Source: Leptospira vanthielii serovar Holland str. Waz Holland = ATCC 700522
GTDB lineage: Bacteria > Spirochaetota > Leptospiria > Leptospirales > Leptospiraceae
Assembly: GCF_000332455.1 (NCBI RefSeq)
Contig: NZ_AOGY02000051.1
Span: forward strand, 186,001-250,000
DNA length: 64,000 nt
Reading direction: 5' to 3'
Positions 22,920-31,252 of this stretch are shown here, in pieces (position 1 is the first letter of the stretch; each line of letters starts with the position of its first letter). The notes under the pieces are model-generated. The model saw only the letters and a program-made list of their open reading frames with translations, had not been told where the DNA came from and ran no database searches. A program made the position numbers and the translations under genes.

Positions 22920-22961
22920 TGATCCTTGTCCTGTTCTCTATTCTATATATTCTGCAGTATC

Positions 22962-23035
<74 letters not shown>

Positions 23036-23040
23036 AAACA

Positions 23041-23114
<74 letters not shown>

Positions 23115-23160
23115 ACGTTTCCCACCCAAGCGCGGGTTTCCAAGCAAGGCTAGGTTTTTT

Positions 23161-23190
23161 ACACTATTTTAAATGAGGCTCTTTGGTCAA
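23161..23190 (-). promoter_or_regulatory. Candidate sigma70-type promoter for the tRNA-secE-nusG-ribosomal block
   Basis: Minus-strand TTGACC (23190-23185) and TAGTGT (23166-23161) are separated by 18 bp, about 45 bp upstream of the tRNA-Thr 5' end. The -35 is good and the -10 weak. The surrounding 23113-23326 region otherwise holds only the divergent upstream region of the plus-strand gene at 23327, with no other gene seen. Confidence 0.35.
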
Positions 23191-23326
23191 TGGAAAATGA
23201 GTTTATTTCATGGAAATGCTAAAAAAACAAGAAAAACAATGAATTTCCCTTGAGATTTTAGTTGTGGATTTCCCCATTCGATAATAGAACCATGTGGGAA
23301 GAAGTCCCCGCTTTAAGGAATGATTC

Positions 23327-24019
23327 GTGGCGAAACCCTTTGTAGAATTAGAAACACAAATCCCCGATTTGGTAAAGGCAAAATCCAAAATAGTCGTCCG
23401 ATCTTCTCGGATGAATCGCCAATTGGAACAATATGTCCTCGGTCTTATCACCAACATTCTTGCCGAAGTGGGTCAAACCCAATTTGTGGAAATGCTTTAT
23501 ACCATCTCCAAAGAATTAACCATCAACGGAATCAAAGCCAATCAAAAACGAGTTTTCTTTGAAGATGAAGGTTTAGACATCACCGATGAAAACGACTACT
23601 TCCAGGGAATCAAAGATTACTCCAAAAAGTTTTCCGAAAAGATGGCTGACGAATACGGCAAACGTTGTTTGGCCCGTGGGGTCTATGTCCAAATCAAATT
23701 CCACTACTGCTTAGATGGACTTCTTGTTGAGGTGACAAACAATACACCCGTAATCAAAACCGAAGAAGCTCGGATGCGGGAAAAAATGAAAAAGTCGATG
23801 AATTACAATGACATCGCCGAGTTCTATATGGATAATATGGACAACACGGAAGGTGCTGGCCTTGGCATTGCCCTCATTATGATTTTACTCAAAAATGAAG
23901 GGGTTGACCCTAACCTATTCCGCATCATCACACATGCGGATAGAACGGTAGCTCGAGTGGAAATTCCATTTAACGACAATTATGTGTCGTTTCGCAGTGC
24001 GGAACTGGCAGAAATCTAA
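23327..24019 (+). CDS. Stand-alone GHKL/histidine-kinase-like ATPase domain protein
   Basis: A soluble 230-residue protein starting at GTG 23327, with an AAGGA Shine-Dalgarno 8 nt upstream. It resembles a HATPase_c fold: an N-box-like ExxxN at residues 63-67 (ELTINGIKAN), a divergent VTNNTP at 136-141 where the G1 box would be, and a G2-like EGAGLGIALI at 175-184. There is no phospho-acceptor histidine domain, sensor or membrane segment, so it is not a complete kinase. It may be an anti-sigma/regulatory ATPase. Partner unknown; no adjacent response regulator. Confidence 0.7.
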   Translation: MAKPFVELETQIPDLVKAKSKIVVRSSRMNRQLEQYVLGLITNILAEVGQTQFVEMLYTISKELTINGIKANQKRVFFEDEGLDITDENDYFQGIKDYSKKFSEKMADEYGKRCLARGVYVQIKFHYCLDGLLVEVTNNTPVIKTEEARMREKMKKSMNYNDIAEFYMDNMDNTEGAGLGIALIMILLKNEGVDPNLFRIITHADRTVARVEIPFNDNYVSFRSAELAEI

Positions 24020-24048
24020 GAAAATCAACCTTCTATTTCGATAGACCT

Positions 24049-24080
24049 CATGTTCGCCATTTTCGAAACTGGCGGACATG
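24049..24080 (+). promoter_or_regulatory. 32-bp near-perfect palindrome containing the SDR start codon
   Basis: Arms CATGTTCGCCA and TGGCGGACATG (one G-U pair) flank an inner TTTCGAAA palindrome. The last three bases are the ATG of the SDR gene, and the GGCGG just upstream is in the same arm. In RNA this hairpin would hide the ribosome-binding site and start codon. It could equally be a DNA operator. Confidence 0.6.
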
Positions 24081-24845
24081 GAATTAAAAGGTGCAAACAT
24101 TCTCGTCACCGGATCTGCCGGTGGACTCGGAAAAGCAATGGCTTACCGCTTAGGTAAAGCCGGAGCCAATATCATTCTCTCGGACATTCAAAAAGACAAA
24201 TTGGACGAAACCGTCGCCCTCTTCCAAAAAGATGGGATCAAAACTACAGGTATTGTTGCCAATGTTGCCAAAGAAGAAGACAGCATTCGCCTTATGGACG
24301 AAGCGGCCGCTTTCCAAGGAAGTTTGGATGTGGCCATTTTAAATGCTGGAATTTTACGAGATGGCCTACTCATTCGCGTGGACAAAGAAACAGGAAAGGT
24401 AAAAGGCAAAATGGGAATCGACCAGTGGCAATCTGTGATCGATGTAAATTTGACCGGTGTATTTTTAACCGCTAGAGAAGCTGCGGCAAAAATGGTGGAA
24501 CAAAAGAAGGGAGTGATCATCCCCATTGCTTCGATCGCTATGCACGGAAACTCAGGCCAAACCAATTACAGTGCTGCGAAAGCCGGAGTTGCGGCTATGA
24601 CTGTAACTTGGTCCAAAGAACTTGCCAAATTTGGAATTCGCGTGGCAGGAATTGCACCTGGGTTTATAGGAACAGAAATGGTTCTAAAAGATATGAATCC
24701 AGAAGCTTTAGAAAAATGGAAATCCATCATTCCTGTGGGAAGATTGGGTGAACCAGATGAAATTGCATCCACTGCTGAGTTCATCATCTCCAATGATTTA
24801 GTTACCGGTGTGGTTTTGGAAATCTCTGGTGGCGTGCGAATCTAA
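24078..24845 (+). CDS. Short-chain dehydrogenase/reductase, FabG-like
   Basis: NAD(P)-dependent oxidoreductase of the classical SDR family, 255 residues. It shows the nucleotide motif TGSAGGLG at 11-18, NAG at 89-91, catalytic Ser152, and YSAAK with Tyr164 and Lys168. The C-terminal PGFIGTEM and GGVRI fit 3-oxoacyl-ACP or acetoacetyl-CoA reductases. The isolated context (no other fab genes) means substrate is not certain. The only N-terminal Met is the one in the palindrome at 24049-24080. Confidence 0.88.
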   Translation: MELKGANILVTGSAGGLGKAMAYRLGKAGANIILSDIQKDKLDETVALFQKDGIKTTGIVANVAKEEDSIRLMDEAAAFQGSLDVAILNAGILRDGLLIRVDKETGKVKGKMGIDQWQSVIDVNLTGVFLTAREAAAKMVEQKKGVIIPIASIAMHGNSGQTNYSAAKAGVAAMTVTWSKELAKFGIRVAGIAPGFIGTEMVLKDMNPEALEKWKSIIPVGRLGEPDEIASTAEFIISNDLVTGVVLEISGGVRI

Positions 24846-24864
24846 CTTTGATTAATCCTTTTTG

Positions 24865-24884
24865 CCCTCGGTACCTTCCGAGGG
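24865..24884 (+). terminator. Hairpin after the SDR gene
   Basis: A perfect 7-bp stem CCCTCGG/CCGAGGG with a 6-nt loop lies 20 bp after the SDR stop. There is no U-run on the plus-strand 3' side, so it is a weak terminator candidate or an mRNA 3'-end stabiliser. Confidence 0.4.
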
Positions 24885-24897
24885 TCCCCGAAATTTA

Positions 24898-24941
24898 TTG
24901 CATGTATTTGTCATTTTTTTTATAAACGAAAAAAATTTCGT
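24898..24941 (+). promoter_or_regulatory. Candidate promoter and operator of the ArsR-type regulator
   Basis: A -35-like TTGCAT (24898-24903) and -10 TATAAA (24921-24926) are spaced by 17 bp. Overlapping and just downstream of the -10 is a 16-bp palindrome ACGAAA-AAAA-TTTCGT (24926-24941), where an autoregulator would block transcription. It lies about 50 bp before the start of the regulator gene. Confidence 0.45.
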
Positions 24942-24991
24942 AGGTAAAATCAGTATACATTCGTCATAAGGATATAACGGAATCTTTACCG

Positions 24992-25291
24992 ATGAAAATA
25001 AAAACAGAACTATCGAAACAACAATTGGAACAAGCCATTAAAGGGATACAAGGTATCGCTCACCCTATTCGTTTATTGATTCTATATACCTTAGCCAAAG
25101 AAGAAAAGACTGTCGGCCAACTTGTAGAATTACTAGGTACTAGTCAATCAGCAGCTTCCCAACACTTAAGTAAGATGAAAAACAACGGAATCTTAGAATC
25201 GCGTAAATCTTCAAACCAAGTGTTTTATAGTTTGAAAGATCCAAAGTTCAAAGATCTAATCCAAACCATCGTCAAAGTGTATAAAAAGTAA
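24992..25291 (+). CDS. ArsR-family winged-helix transcriptional regulator
   Basis: A 99-residue DNA-binding repressor-type protein. HPIRLLILYTL (24-34) and the helix-turn-helix VGQLVELLGTSQSAASQHLSKMKNNGIL (41-68, shown in part by TSQSAASQHLSKM) are typical ArsR features, followed by the wing ESRKSSNQVFYSL. There is no cysteine at all, so the metal-binding ELCVCDL site is absent. It therefore probably senses something else or responds through a partner. It converges with hldD, with 3 bp between the two stops. Confidence 0.88.
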   Translation: MKIKTELSKQQLEQAIKGIQGIAHPIRLLILYTLAKEEKTVGQLVELLGTSQSAASQHLSKMKNNGILESRKSSNQVFYSLKDPKFKDLIQTIVKVYKK

Positions 25292-25294
25292 ACA

Positions 25295-26266
25295 TTAGTT
25301 CTTTTCTTCTAATAAAAAACGAACATATTCTCCCACAGCATCCCTTAGGTTGGTGTAACCGAAGGGATATCCCGTTTGCCCTATCTTTTCCATCGCTGCA
25401 CAAGTGTAGTATTGGTATTTGCCTTTTAATGATTCTGGCATATCTACGTATTTGATGTTCACTGGTTTGTTCATGGATGCGAACAAAGCGTTCGCTAGAT
25501 CATTCCAAGTTTCAGCAACTCCCCTACCTACATTGTACAATCCGTATTTTCGTTCACTGCAAAGGTAAATACTGATTTTACTTGCGTCCTTTACATAAAG
25601 AAAATCTCGTTTTTGTTCTCCATCTTTGTATTCGGGTTTATAGGATTTGAATAATTTTAATTCTCCCGTATCACGAATCTGTTCATAACCTTTCAGAACT
25701 AGGCTACGCATATCACCCTTATGGGCTTCTCCATATCCAAAAACATTGAAGTATTTGAGACCAATGAGTTTGTCAGCAATTCCCGTTTTTTTTGCATAAA
25801 GATCAAATAACTGTTTGGAATAACCATACATATTGAGTGGCCTTAAGTTCTCGATTGGTCCTTTGTCATCATATCCAAACTCACCTTCTCCATAAGTGGC
25901 AGCACTCGAGGCATAGAGAAAAGGAATTCTTTTGGAAACAGCAAACTCGGCCAACTTCTTCGTATAATGGAAGTTATTGTGCATAAGAAAAGTGGCATCT
26001 TTTTCAGTAGTAGCAGAACAAGCTCCCAAATGGTAAATTTCAGAGATATCGTTTAAGAGGGGACTTCTGGAATCGAATAGGGATTCGAACTGATCTTTTT
26101 CGTAGTAATCTTGGAAAAAGTTCTTCTGTAGATTTTTCCATTTTTCCGTAGTCCCAAGATGGTCCACTACCAAGATATCGGTATTTCCATTATGATTGAG
26201 GTCTTCGATGATTTGCGAACCAATGAGGCCCGCACCACCAGTGACTAAAGTTAGTTTTTTTGCCAT
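25295..26266 (-). CDS. hldD: ADP-L-glycero-D-manno-heptose 6-epimerase
   Basis: Extended SDR that epimerises ADP-D,D-heptose to ADP-L,D-heptose for the LPS inner core. The 323-residue product has TGGAGLIG at 9-16, YHLGACSATTEKD at 78-90, YASSAATYG at 118-126 and the catalytic YGYSK at 147-151. KYFNVFGYGEAHKGDMRS and RDFLYVKD are specific to HldD (also RfaD/GmhD). It lies downstream of the ubiD-like gene but beyond a terminator, so it probably has its own promoter, which I could not define. Confidence 0.93.
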   Translation of the reverse strand: MAKKLTLVTGGAGLIGSQIIEDLNHNGNTDILVVDHLGTTEKWKNLQKNFFQDYYEKDQFESLFDSRSPLLNDISEIYHLGACSATTEKDATFLMHNNFHYTKKLAEFAVSKRIPFLYASSAATYGEGEFGYDDKGPIENLRPLNMYGYSKQLFDLYAKKTGIADKLIGLKYFNVFGYGEAHKGDMRSLVLKGYEQIRDTGELKLFKSYKPEYKDGEQKRDFLYVKDASKISIYLCSERKYGLYNVGRGVAETWNDLANALFASMNKPVNIKYVDMPESLKGKYQYYTCAAMEKIGQTGYPFGYTNLRDAVGEYVRFLLEEKN

Positions 26267-26323
26267 GTCTTCGTTTTAGTTTTTACTATCCAAGGTTTTT
26301 TTCTATAAACTTTTTTTACAAAG

Positions 26324-26384
26324 AAAAAAATCTGATCTGAACTTCTCTGAAATTCGGTCAAATTCAATGGAATGAGATCAGATT
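26324..26384 (-). terminator. Terminator after the UbiD-family gene
   Basis: Inverted repeats AGATCAGATT (26375-26384) and AATCTGATCT (26329-26338) form a 10-bp stem in the minus-strand RNA. A smaller hairpin lies inside the 36-nt loop, and seven U residues (26330-26324) begin within the stem end and continue beyond it. The upper arm overlaps the stop codon of the UbiD-family gene. Confidence 0.55.
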
Positions 26385-28150
26385 AGATCGATCATCCTTC
26401 CAAATTTCTCATCTACTTGTTTTATGGTTTCCGAAAGAGGAACAAGAACTTCCGGAATCCAAGGTTTCATTCGGCAATCAAACACAATCGGGACTTCGTA
26501 AGAGATATGGTTGTGTTTTGTTTCTGTTCTGGCATAAATATCCGATGCCGGTTCCATCCGTGTAAACATAGTCCAAATAAAATCGGAATCAGTTCGCACG
26601 GCATCTTCTGCGTCATCCACAAGAAAAATATAATGGAAAGGATTTAAGTTTTCCTTAAGTAATTTTTCTGCAAGCCCATCATCTTTTGTATAAGGCGAAC
26701 CCTTAACCACAAGGACTCCGGGCAAAAACACTTTTGGATTTTGGAAACGTTTGTCTTGGAAATTTCCGACAAATTCTTTGGGTAAGTTGGGATATTTTAA
26801 AGGAGCATTGGCTTCTGTAATTCCCATCCATAACATCTTACTTCCCTTGTTCACCGTGCCACTGGTATAATCCAAAGTATCTTGGCTGATATGGCTAAAG
26901 ATAAAAAAATCAGTTCTTGGATCACACCTTTCTGTAATGACTCGGAAGGTTTCCGAAAAGTTTTTTAGATTCACTTTTTCGTTTGTCACAAGTAAACATT
27001 TGGTAAGAGACAACTGCCCTTCTCCAAGAATACGAAGTGCTCCCATAAAGGCTTCTCGGAAGTACCTCTCTTTCACAATCGCAGCAGCAAGAGAGTGAAC
27101 ACCAGATTCTTCATAGGCCCAAACACCGAGTACCTGTGGCATAACAAGTGGAAACATAGGAGAAAGTAAATCTTGCAAAAACTCTGCGATGTAGTGGTCT
27201 TCTTGGGGAGGCCTTCCCACTACAGTCGCAGCCCAAATCGCATCCTTTCTATGAAGGATATGATTTAGATCCATATAAGGATAATCATGTAACAACGAGT
27301 AGTATCCATAGTGGTCACCAAAAGGACCTTCTGGTTTTCTTGAGTAAGGTGGAATGGTACCAATCAGAGCAAAGTCAGCATCGGCAACGATGGGGTATGG
27401 TGAGACCTCTTTGTCTTTTGTCATCCGAAGTTTTTCTCCCATTAAAAAGGAGGCAAAAACAAGTTCGGGAATTTCTTCGGGAAGAGGAGCAACCGCAGCA
27501 ATGGTGAGCGCAGGAGGTCCCCCGATATAAACGTGAGCGGGAAGAGCCTGGCCTTTTTTTTCTGCCTCATAATAATGGAATCCTCCTCCTCGATGGATTT
27601 GGATGTGCATACCAACGGTTTTGTCTCCAAAAAGTTGGACCCGGTACATTCCCAGGTTTCCATTTCCCGATTCGGGATGTTGGGTATAGACGAGTGGTAA
27701 GGTGACAAAGGCTCCTCCGTCTTTGGGCCAAGAAACCAGCTGAGGTAACTCGTTTGTAGAAAGAACGCTACCAGAAAGAACTGGTGCCCTTCTCACTTGT
27801 TTTAAACCCACTTGGAAAGGCAAAAGTCCAAGGGAACGTTCCTTCCAAAGTTTAGAAAACCTTGGTGGGAAAATCTCCTTAGCCAATTTGGCAAGACGCT
27901 GGATGGTCGCCACGGGTTTTGGTCCAAAGGCAAGGTGGATTCTTTTTTCTGATCCATAAAGATTGGTGGCCACAGGAAACTTGGTTCCTTTGACATTGGT
28001 AAACAAAAGGGCGGGACCTTTTTTGGCCACCACACGCCTTTGGATCTCTGCCAGTTCCAAATAAGGATCCACAGGGTCGGAAACAACATGTAGTTCCCCT
28101 TCCTTTTGCAAAAGTCGGACAAAATCATTGGTGGATCGTAGTGAAACCAT
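26378..28150 (-). CDS. UbiD-family (prenyl-FMN) decarboxylase
   Basis: Non-oxidative decarboxylase dependent on prenylated FMN, 590 residues. Family residues are visible: NLGMYR at 165-170 (metal/cofactor Asn and Arg), HRGGGFHY from 186, Glu239 in FLMGEKLRM, and EGPFGDHYGYYS from 274, which bears the acidic catalytic residues. The substrate is probably an aromatic acid in quinone synthesis (3-polyprenyl-4-hydroxybenzoate, or dihydroxynaphthoate in the futalosine route). No quinone gene is adjacent to decide. Divergent from the App1-like gene, with 53 bp between. Confidence 0.88.
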   Translation of the reverse strand: MVSLRSTNDFVRLLQKEGELHVVSDPVDPYLELAEIQRRVVAKKGPALLFTNVKGTKFPVATNLYGSEKRIHLAFGPKPVATIQRLAKLAKEIFPPRFSKLWKERSLGLLPFQVGLKQVRRAPVLSGSVLSTNELPQLVSWPKDGGAFVTLPLVYTQHPESGNGNLGMYRVQLFGDKTVGMHIQIHRGGGFHYYEAEKKGQALPAHVYIGGPPALTIAAVAPLPEEIPELVFASFLMGEKLRMTKDKEVSPYPIVADADFALIGTIPPYSRKPEGPFGDHYGYYSLLHDYPYMDLNHILHRKDAIWAATVVGRPPQEDHYIAEFLQDLLSPMFPLVMPQVLGVWAYEESGVHSLAAAIVKERYFREAFMGALRILGEGQLSLTKCLLVTNEKVNLKNFSETFRVITERCDPRTDFFIFSHISQDTLDYTSGTVNKGSKMLWMGITEANAPLKYPNLPKEFVGNFQDKRFQNPKVFLPGVLVVKGSPYTKDDGLAEKLLKENLNPFHYIFLVDDAEDAVRTDSDFIWTMFTRMEPASDIYARTETKHNHISYEVPIVFDCRMKPWIPEVLVPLSETIKQVDEKFGRMIDLI

Positions 28151-28203
28151 AAAAAGGAATAGACGGCTCCTTGTTTTCTTAGACGCTATAGGGCATAAAT
28201 TCT

Positions 28204-29745
28204 ATGTCCCAAGAACCAAATACCACACAACCAATCATTACCGATATCAAAAGAATTGCAGTCTGCGGAGGATCTTTAGGGAGAGAAAGGCGCTCCTATG
28301 TCCGAGGCCAAGTGGTGGATGTGGGGATAACCGATCTCATGAAGGCTGAGGGTTTATGGGATTTAGTGACAGGACTATTTATTGGGGAAGAAACAAAAAT
28401 CACACCTTTTCTCGATTTTTCTCTGGCACCGGTAAGAAAGCCCGTATTGAAATTGGAAGTGTTTGATGCCAGTGGAAATAAAATCTACACATCTGGAAAA
28501 ATCAAAGCCGATGAAGATGGATTTTTTTCCTGCGAAATTCGCGACAAACTTCCCGTTGGGTTTCATGACTTCCAAGTGATACTAGAAGGCCTAGATAGCT
28601 TTCGCCAATACTCCAAAGACTTAGCCCATTTGAATACAACAGAAGATTCGATTTTAGGAAAGACTACCATTGTAGGTAAGGGAAAACTTAGAATTCTTGC
28701 CGAAGACTACAAAGGGATGGTGGTCACTTCTGACATAGACCAAACGTATTTGGCGACAGACATCCATTCCGGAAAAGGAAAGTTTACAGCAGTTTTCGAG
28801 ACACCTAACCAAAAACAGGCGCTACCGGGAATGCCTGAGCTCTACCGGGAACTTAGGATTTCTTTATCCAATGCTCCCTTAGCTTTTATTTCCGCAAGTC
28901 CCCACTTCTTCCGCCGCACCATGCTTGCCACCATTGCCAAAGACAATATCCAAATTGAATCTTTACATTTAAAATATTTAGAGGGCACCATCAAAGGTGT
29001 TTTTGATAAAGTGCTTGGGACGATTTTTAACCCTATCGAATTTTTGCAGAATGGATTCAAACCAGCTTGGTCGAGAACAAAAAAATTCTTAGGAGCCTCC
29101 TACCAAAGTCTTTTTGATCAAATGTCCTATAAACTTTCGATTCTTCTTTATGATCGCGTGTATCTCCCAACTGAATCCAAAGAAATTCTTCTGGGTGACA
29201 ATACAGAATCGGATTATATGATCTTTACTCTTTACCAAATCATCTGTATGGGAAAACTCACCGGAGATGAATTAGAAGAGTATCTTTACAAACTGAACTT
29301 TCTTGGTCGGGATGCGATCACAAGAGATGCCGCAAAAAAAATCCGACTCCTTTCCGAAGAAATTCACAGAATCCATGGAACCACGAATCCCGTAACACTC
29401 AGCATCATCAATAGAACTAGCCACGGACCAAGTGAATTGGATATGCGTGAAAAAGTAAAAAATGCGTTACCTGCGGGAATGTATGACTCTGTTTTCGGAA
29501 CCAAACAGGCATTTTACGGAACAGAAGGTGCAATGGGAATGGCGATGATTTTCGAATCGGAAGGATATTTTACAATCGAGCAGACTCTAGCGGTGGTGGC
29601 AGGGATGATTGGGAAGGTGTTAGAAGGGAAATTGGTAGATGAAGGATTTTTATTAAAATTGCTTGAGGAACTAACGTTGCCTAAATCAGCAGAGGTTACG
29701 AGGCAAAAATTAAAGGAAGGCCTTCTCTCTGCCTTCCAATCTTAA
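28204..29745 (+). CDS. App1-like phosphatidate phosphatase (HAD-type catalytic domain)
   Basis: A 513-residue soluble protein. Residues 170-320 contain HAD-like motifs of the yeast App1 family: SDIDQT at 176-181 (expected nucleophile Asp177 and acid Asp179), FISASPHFF near 235, and GDNTESDYMIF near 335. Homologues hydrolyse phosphatidate to diacylglycerol; the bacterial substrate is not proven. The N-terminal 150 residues look like a beta-rich accessory domain and the C-terminal 160 are unassigned. It converges with the next minus-strand gene. Confidence 0.75.
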   Translation: MSQEPNTTQPIITDIKRIAVCGGSLGRERRSYVRGQVVDVGITDLMKAEGLWDLVTGLFIGEETKITPFLDFSLAPVRKPVLKLEVFDASGNKIYTSGKIKADEDGFFSCEIRDKLPVGFHDFQVILEGLDSFRQYSKDLAHLNTTEDSILGKTTIVGKGKLRILAEDYKGMVVTSDIDQTYLATDIHSGKGKFTAVFETPNQKQALPGMPELYRELRISLSNAPLAFISASPHFFRRTMLATIAKDNIQIESLHLKYLEGTIKGVFDKVLGTIFNPIEFLQNGFKPAWSRTKKFLGASYQSLFDQMSYKLSILLYDRVYLPTESKEILLGDNTESDYMIFTLYQIICMGKLTGDELEEYLYKLNFLGRDAITRDAAKKIRLLSEEIHRIHGTTNPVTLSIINRTSHGPSELDMREKVKNALPAGMYDSVFGTKQAFYGTEGAMGMAMIFESEGYFTIEQTLAVVAGMIGKVLEGKLVDEGFLLKLLEELTLPKSAEVTRQKLKEGLLSAFQS

Positions 29746-29750
29746 TTTTT
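29715..29750 (+). terminator. Terminator overlapping the 3' end of the App1-like gene
   Basis: The stem GGAAGGC/GCCTTCC (29715-29721 with 29731-29737) and a 9-nt loop are followed by AATCTTAATTTTT. The hairpin lies inside the last codons and the U-rich run follows the stop. It would protect the convergent gene at 29756 from read-through. Confidence 0.5.
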
Positions 29751-29755
29751 AACCT

Positions 29756-31252
29756 TTAGTCTATTTTGCACAAGGCAGAGAACATTACCGTTTTCCGAAG
29801 TTTTACGGGAGAAAAAACGCAAGACTGGTTTGCGGTGATTTTTCCCCAAAATGGTTCCGTTTCTACTGCCAGTTTGGCCAAAGGAAATAGTAAAAAACGC
29901 ACTCGTTTCCCTTTCAATGCGGCACCGAGGCTTTCTACTACCTCTATCGGGTTGCCATAAAAGACGTGAGTTCGAACATGCATAATTCCAAGAGAATTCG
30001 CAATGGAAGGATCTTCGACAATATAATAGTCTGGTGCGTCTAGGTTTAGTTTCATTACTAATTCCTCAATTTGAACGGAGATATTTTTCATCTCCTTCCA
30101 AACTTTTGAATTTATATAAACCGAATACAATAGACCTACTCCCAGGAACAAAATCAAAATGTATTTATTTCTTCCGACCAGTCTCTTCCATTTGAAATTT
30201 GATAAAAGTAAAATGGGGAATAAACTGAAACAGGAATAATAACGAGTACCCCAATCAATATTAGAATCGTTAGGTGACAATATCGAAACTAAACACACAA
30301 TTAAAATCCAAACATAAAAAAGATTCCTTGCGATTGTCTTTCTTTTCTGGGAATGGAAGAACATAAATATAACAATAAAGACTAAAAGCCAAGGGGAATA
30401 TCCGAAAAGACCAACTCTGGAATTCCCCCAAAGGAGAAGACTTTTCCATTTTTGAATTACATCCATTTCAAAACGAAAAATGCCAGTTTTATTATTATCG
30501 AACCTAGGCCCAAGTATCGAATCATAAAGAAAATAGTTCAAACCCACAAAAACAAAAATGGCCAAAACAATAAGCAATATCCGTTTGGAATGCCATTTCT
30601 TCCGGTAAACACCTATTCTATTATTAAAAATGGAAAAAAGATGGATTATGACCAAGAGCACAAAAAGCAAAAGAATCTCCGTTCTTAAAAACAAAGCCAA
30701 AATAGTGAAGAGGACAGCTGTTGCAGTTATAAAATGAAATCGAGGCTCTTTAAAATACGTGACTAAGAAAAAAGTTAAAAAGAAAGAAGCGAGTGCAATG
30801 TCGGAAAAAGCAAGGAAATGTTGTAATAGAGGAGTAAATAAAAGAATGAATAAAAAAACCCACCATTTCTTCGTTACACGGTATATCAAAAAAGAATATA
30901 GCCAAAACAAAACAGCACCTAAGTACACAATTCCTTCAGGCCAATTCAATTGAATGAATGGTGTGATTAATACAGTATTAAGAAAAGGAAAAGGCGCAAT
31001 CAGACTCCCCTCTTGGTCAATCTGAAGATTATAAGAATGTTTGAAATAAAAATGCTTATATTCCGGGTCGATGGCTTTAGCCGGATAATGAATTCCCTGC
31101 TTTTTGAATCCGCTTTCTATCCAGAAAACTGACCGTAAAACTTTTGCGATGCTATCACCAGCAAAACTATAACTTGGTCTTGTAAACCCAGCAATCAAAA
31201 GGGTGACAATCAGAAAGCTGACTGGCAGAATGTATCCAAACAATTTATTCAT
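29756..31252 (-). CDS. GT-C-type membrane glycosyltransferase, Leptospira LA_3751/LA_3752-like
   Basis: A 498-residue polytopic membrane protein with about 10-11 predicted transmembrane segments and a C-terminal soluble domain (residues about 400-498). It shares ordered motifs with the proteins at 36786 and 38396: an N-terminal PEY...PFPF region, FSDIALASFF, FLRTEI, GNSRVGLFGYSP, and SPND..WGTRYYS. I infer transfer of a sugar from a polyprenyl-phosphate donor on the periplasmic side; family naming is from memory. The start overlaps the stop of the GT2 at 31252 by 1 nt (TAATG). Confidence 0.65.
   Translation of the reverse strand: MNKLFGYILPVSFLIVTLLIAGFTRPSYSFAGDSIAKVLRSVFWIESGFKKQGIHYPAKAIDPEYKHFYFKHSYNLQIDQEGSLIAPFPFLNTVLITPFIQLNWPEGIVYLGAVLFWLYSFLIYRVTKKWWVFLFILLFTPLLQHFLAFSDIALASFFLTFFLVTYFKEPRFHFITATAVLFTILALFLRTEILLLFVLLVIIHLFSIFNNRIGVYRKKWHSKRILLIVLAIFVFVGLNYFLYDSILGPRFDNNKTGIFRFEMDVIQKWKSLLLWGNSRVGLFGYSPWLLVFIVIFMFFHSQKRKTIARNLFYVWILIVCLVSILSPNDSNIDWGTRYYSCFSLFPILLLSNFKWKRLVGRNKYILILFLGVGLLYSVYINSKVWKEMKNISVQIEELVMKLNLDAPDYYIVEDPSIANSLGIMHVRTHVFYGNPIEVVESLGAALKGKRVRFLLFPLAKLAVETEPFWGKITANQSCVFSPVKLRKTVMFSALCKID

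Noticed and set aside
23320..23562. Plus-strand ATG frame overlapping the GHKL-like gene
   Set aside because: The GTG frame at 23327 is much longer, has the Shine-Dalgarno and shows domain motifs; this one is out of frame.
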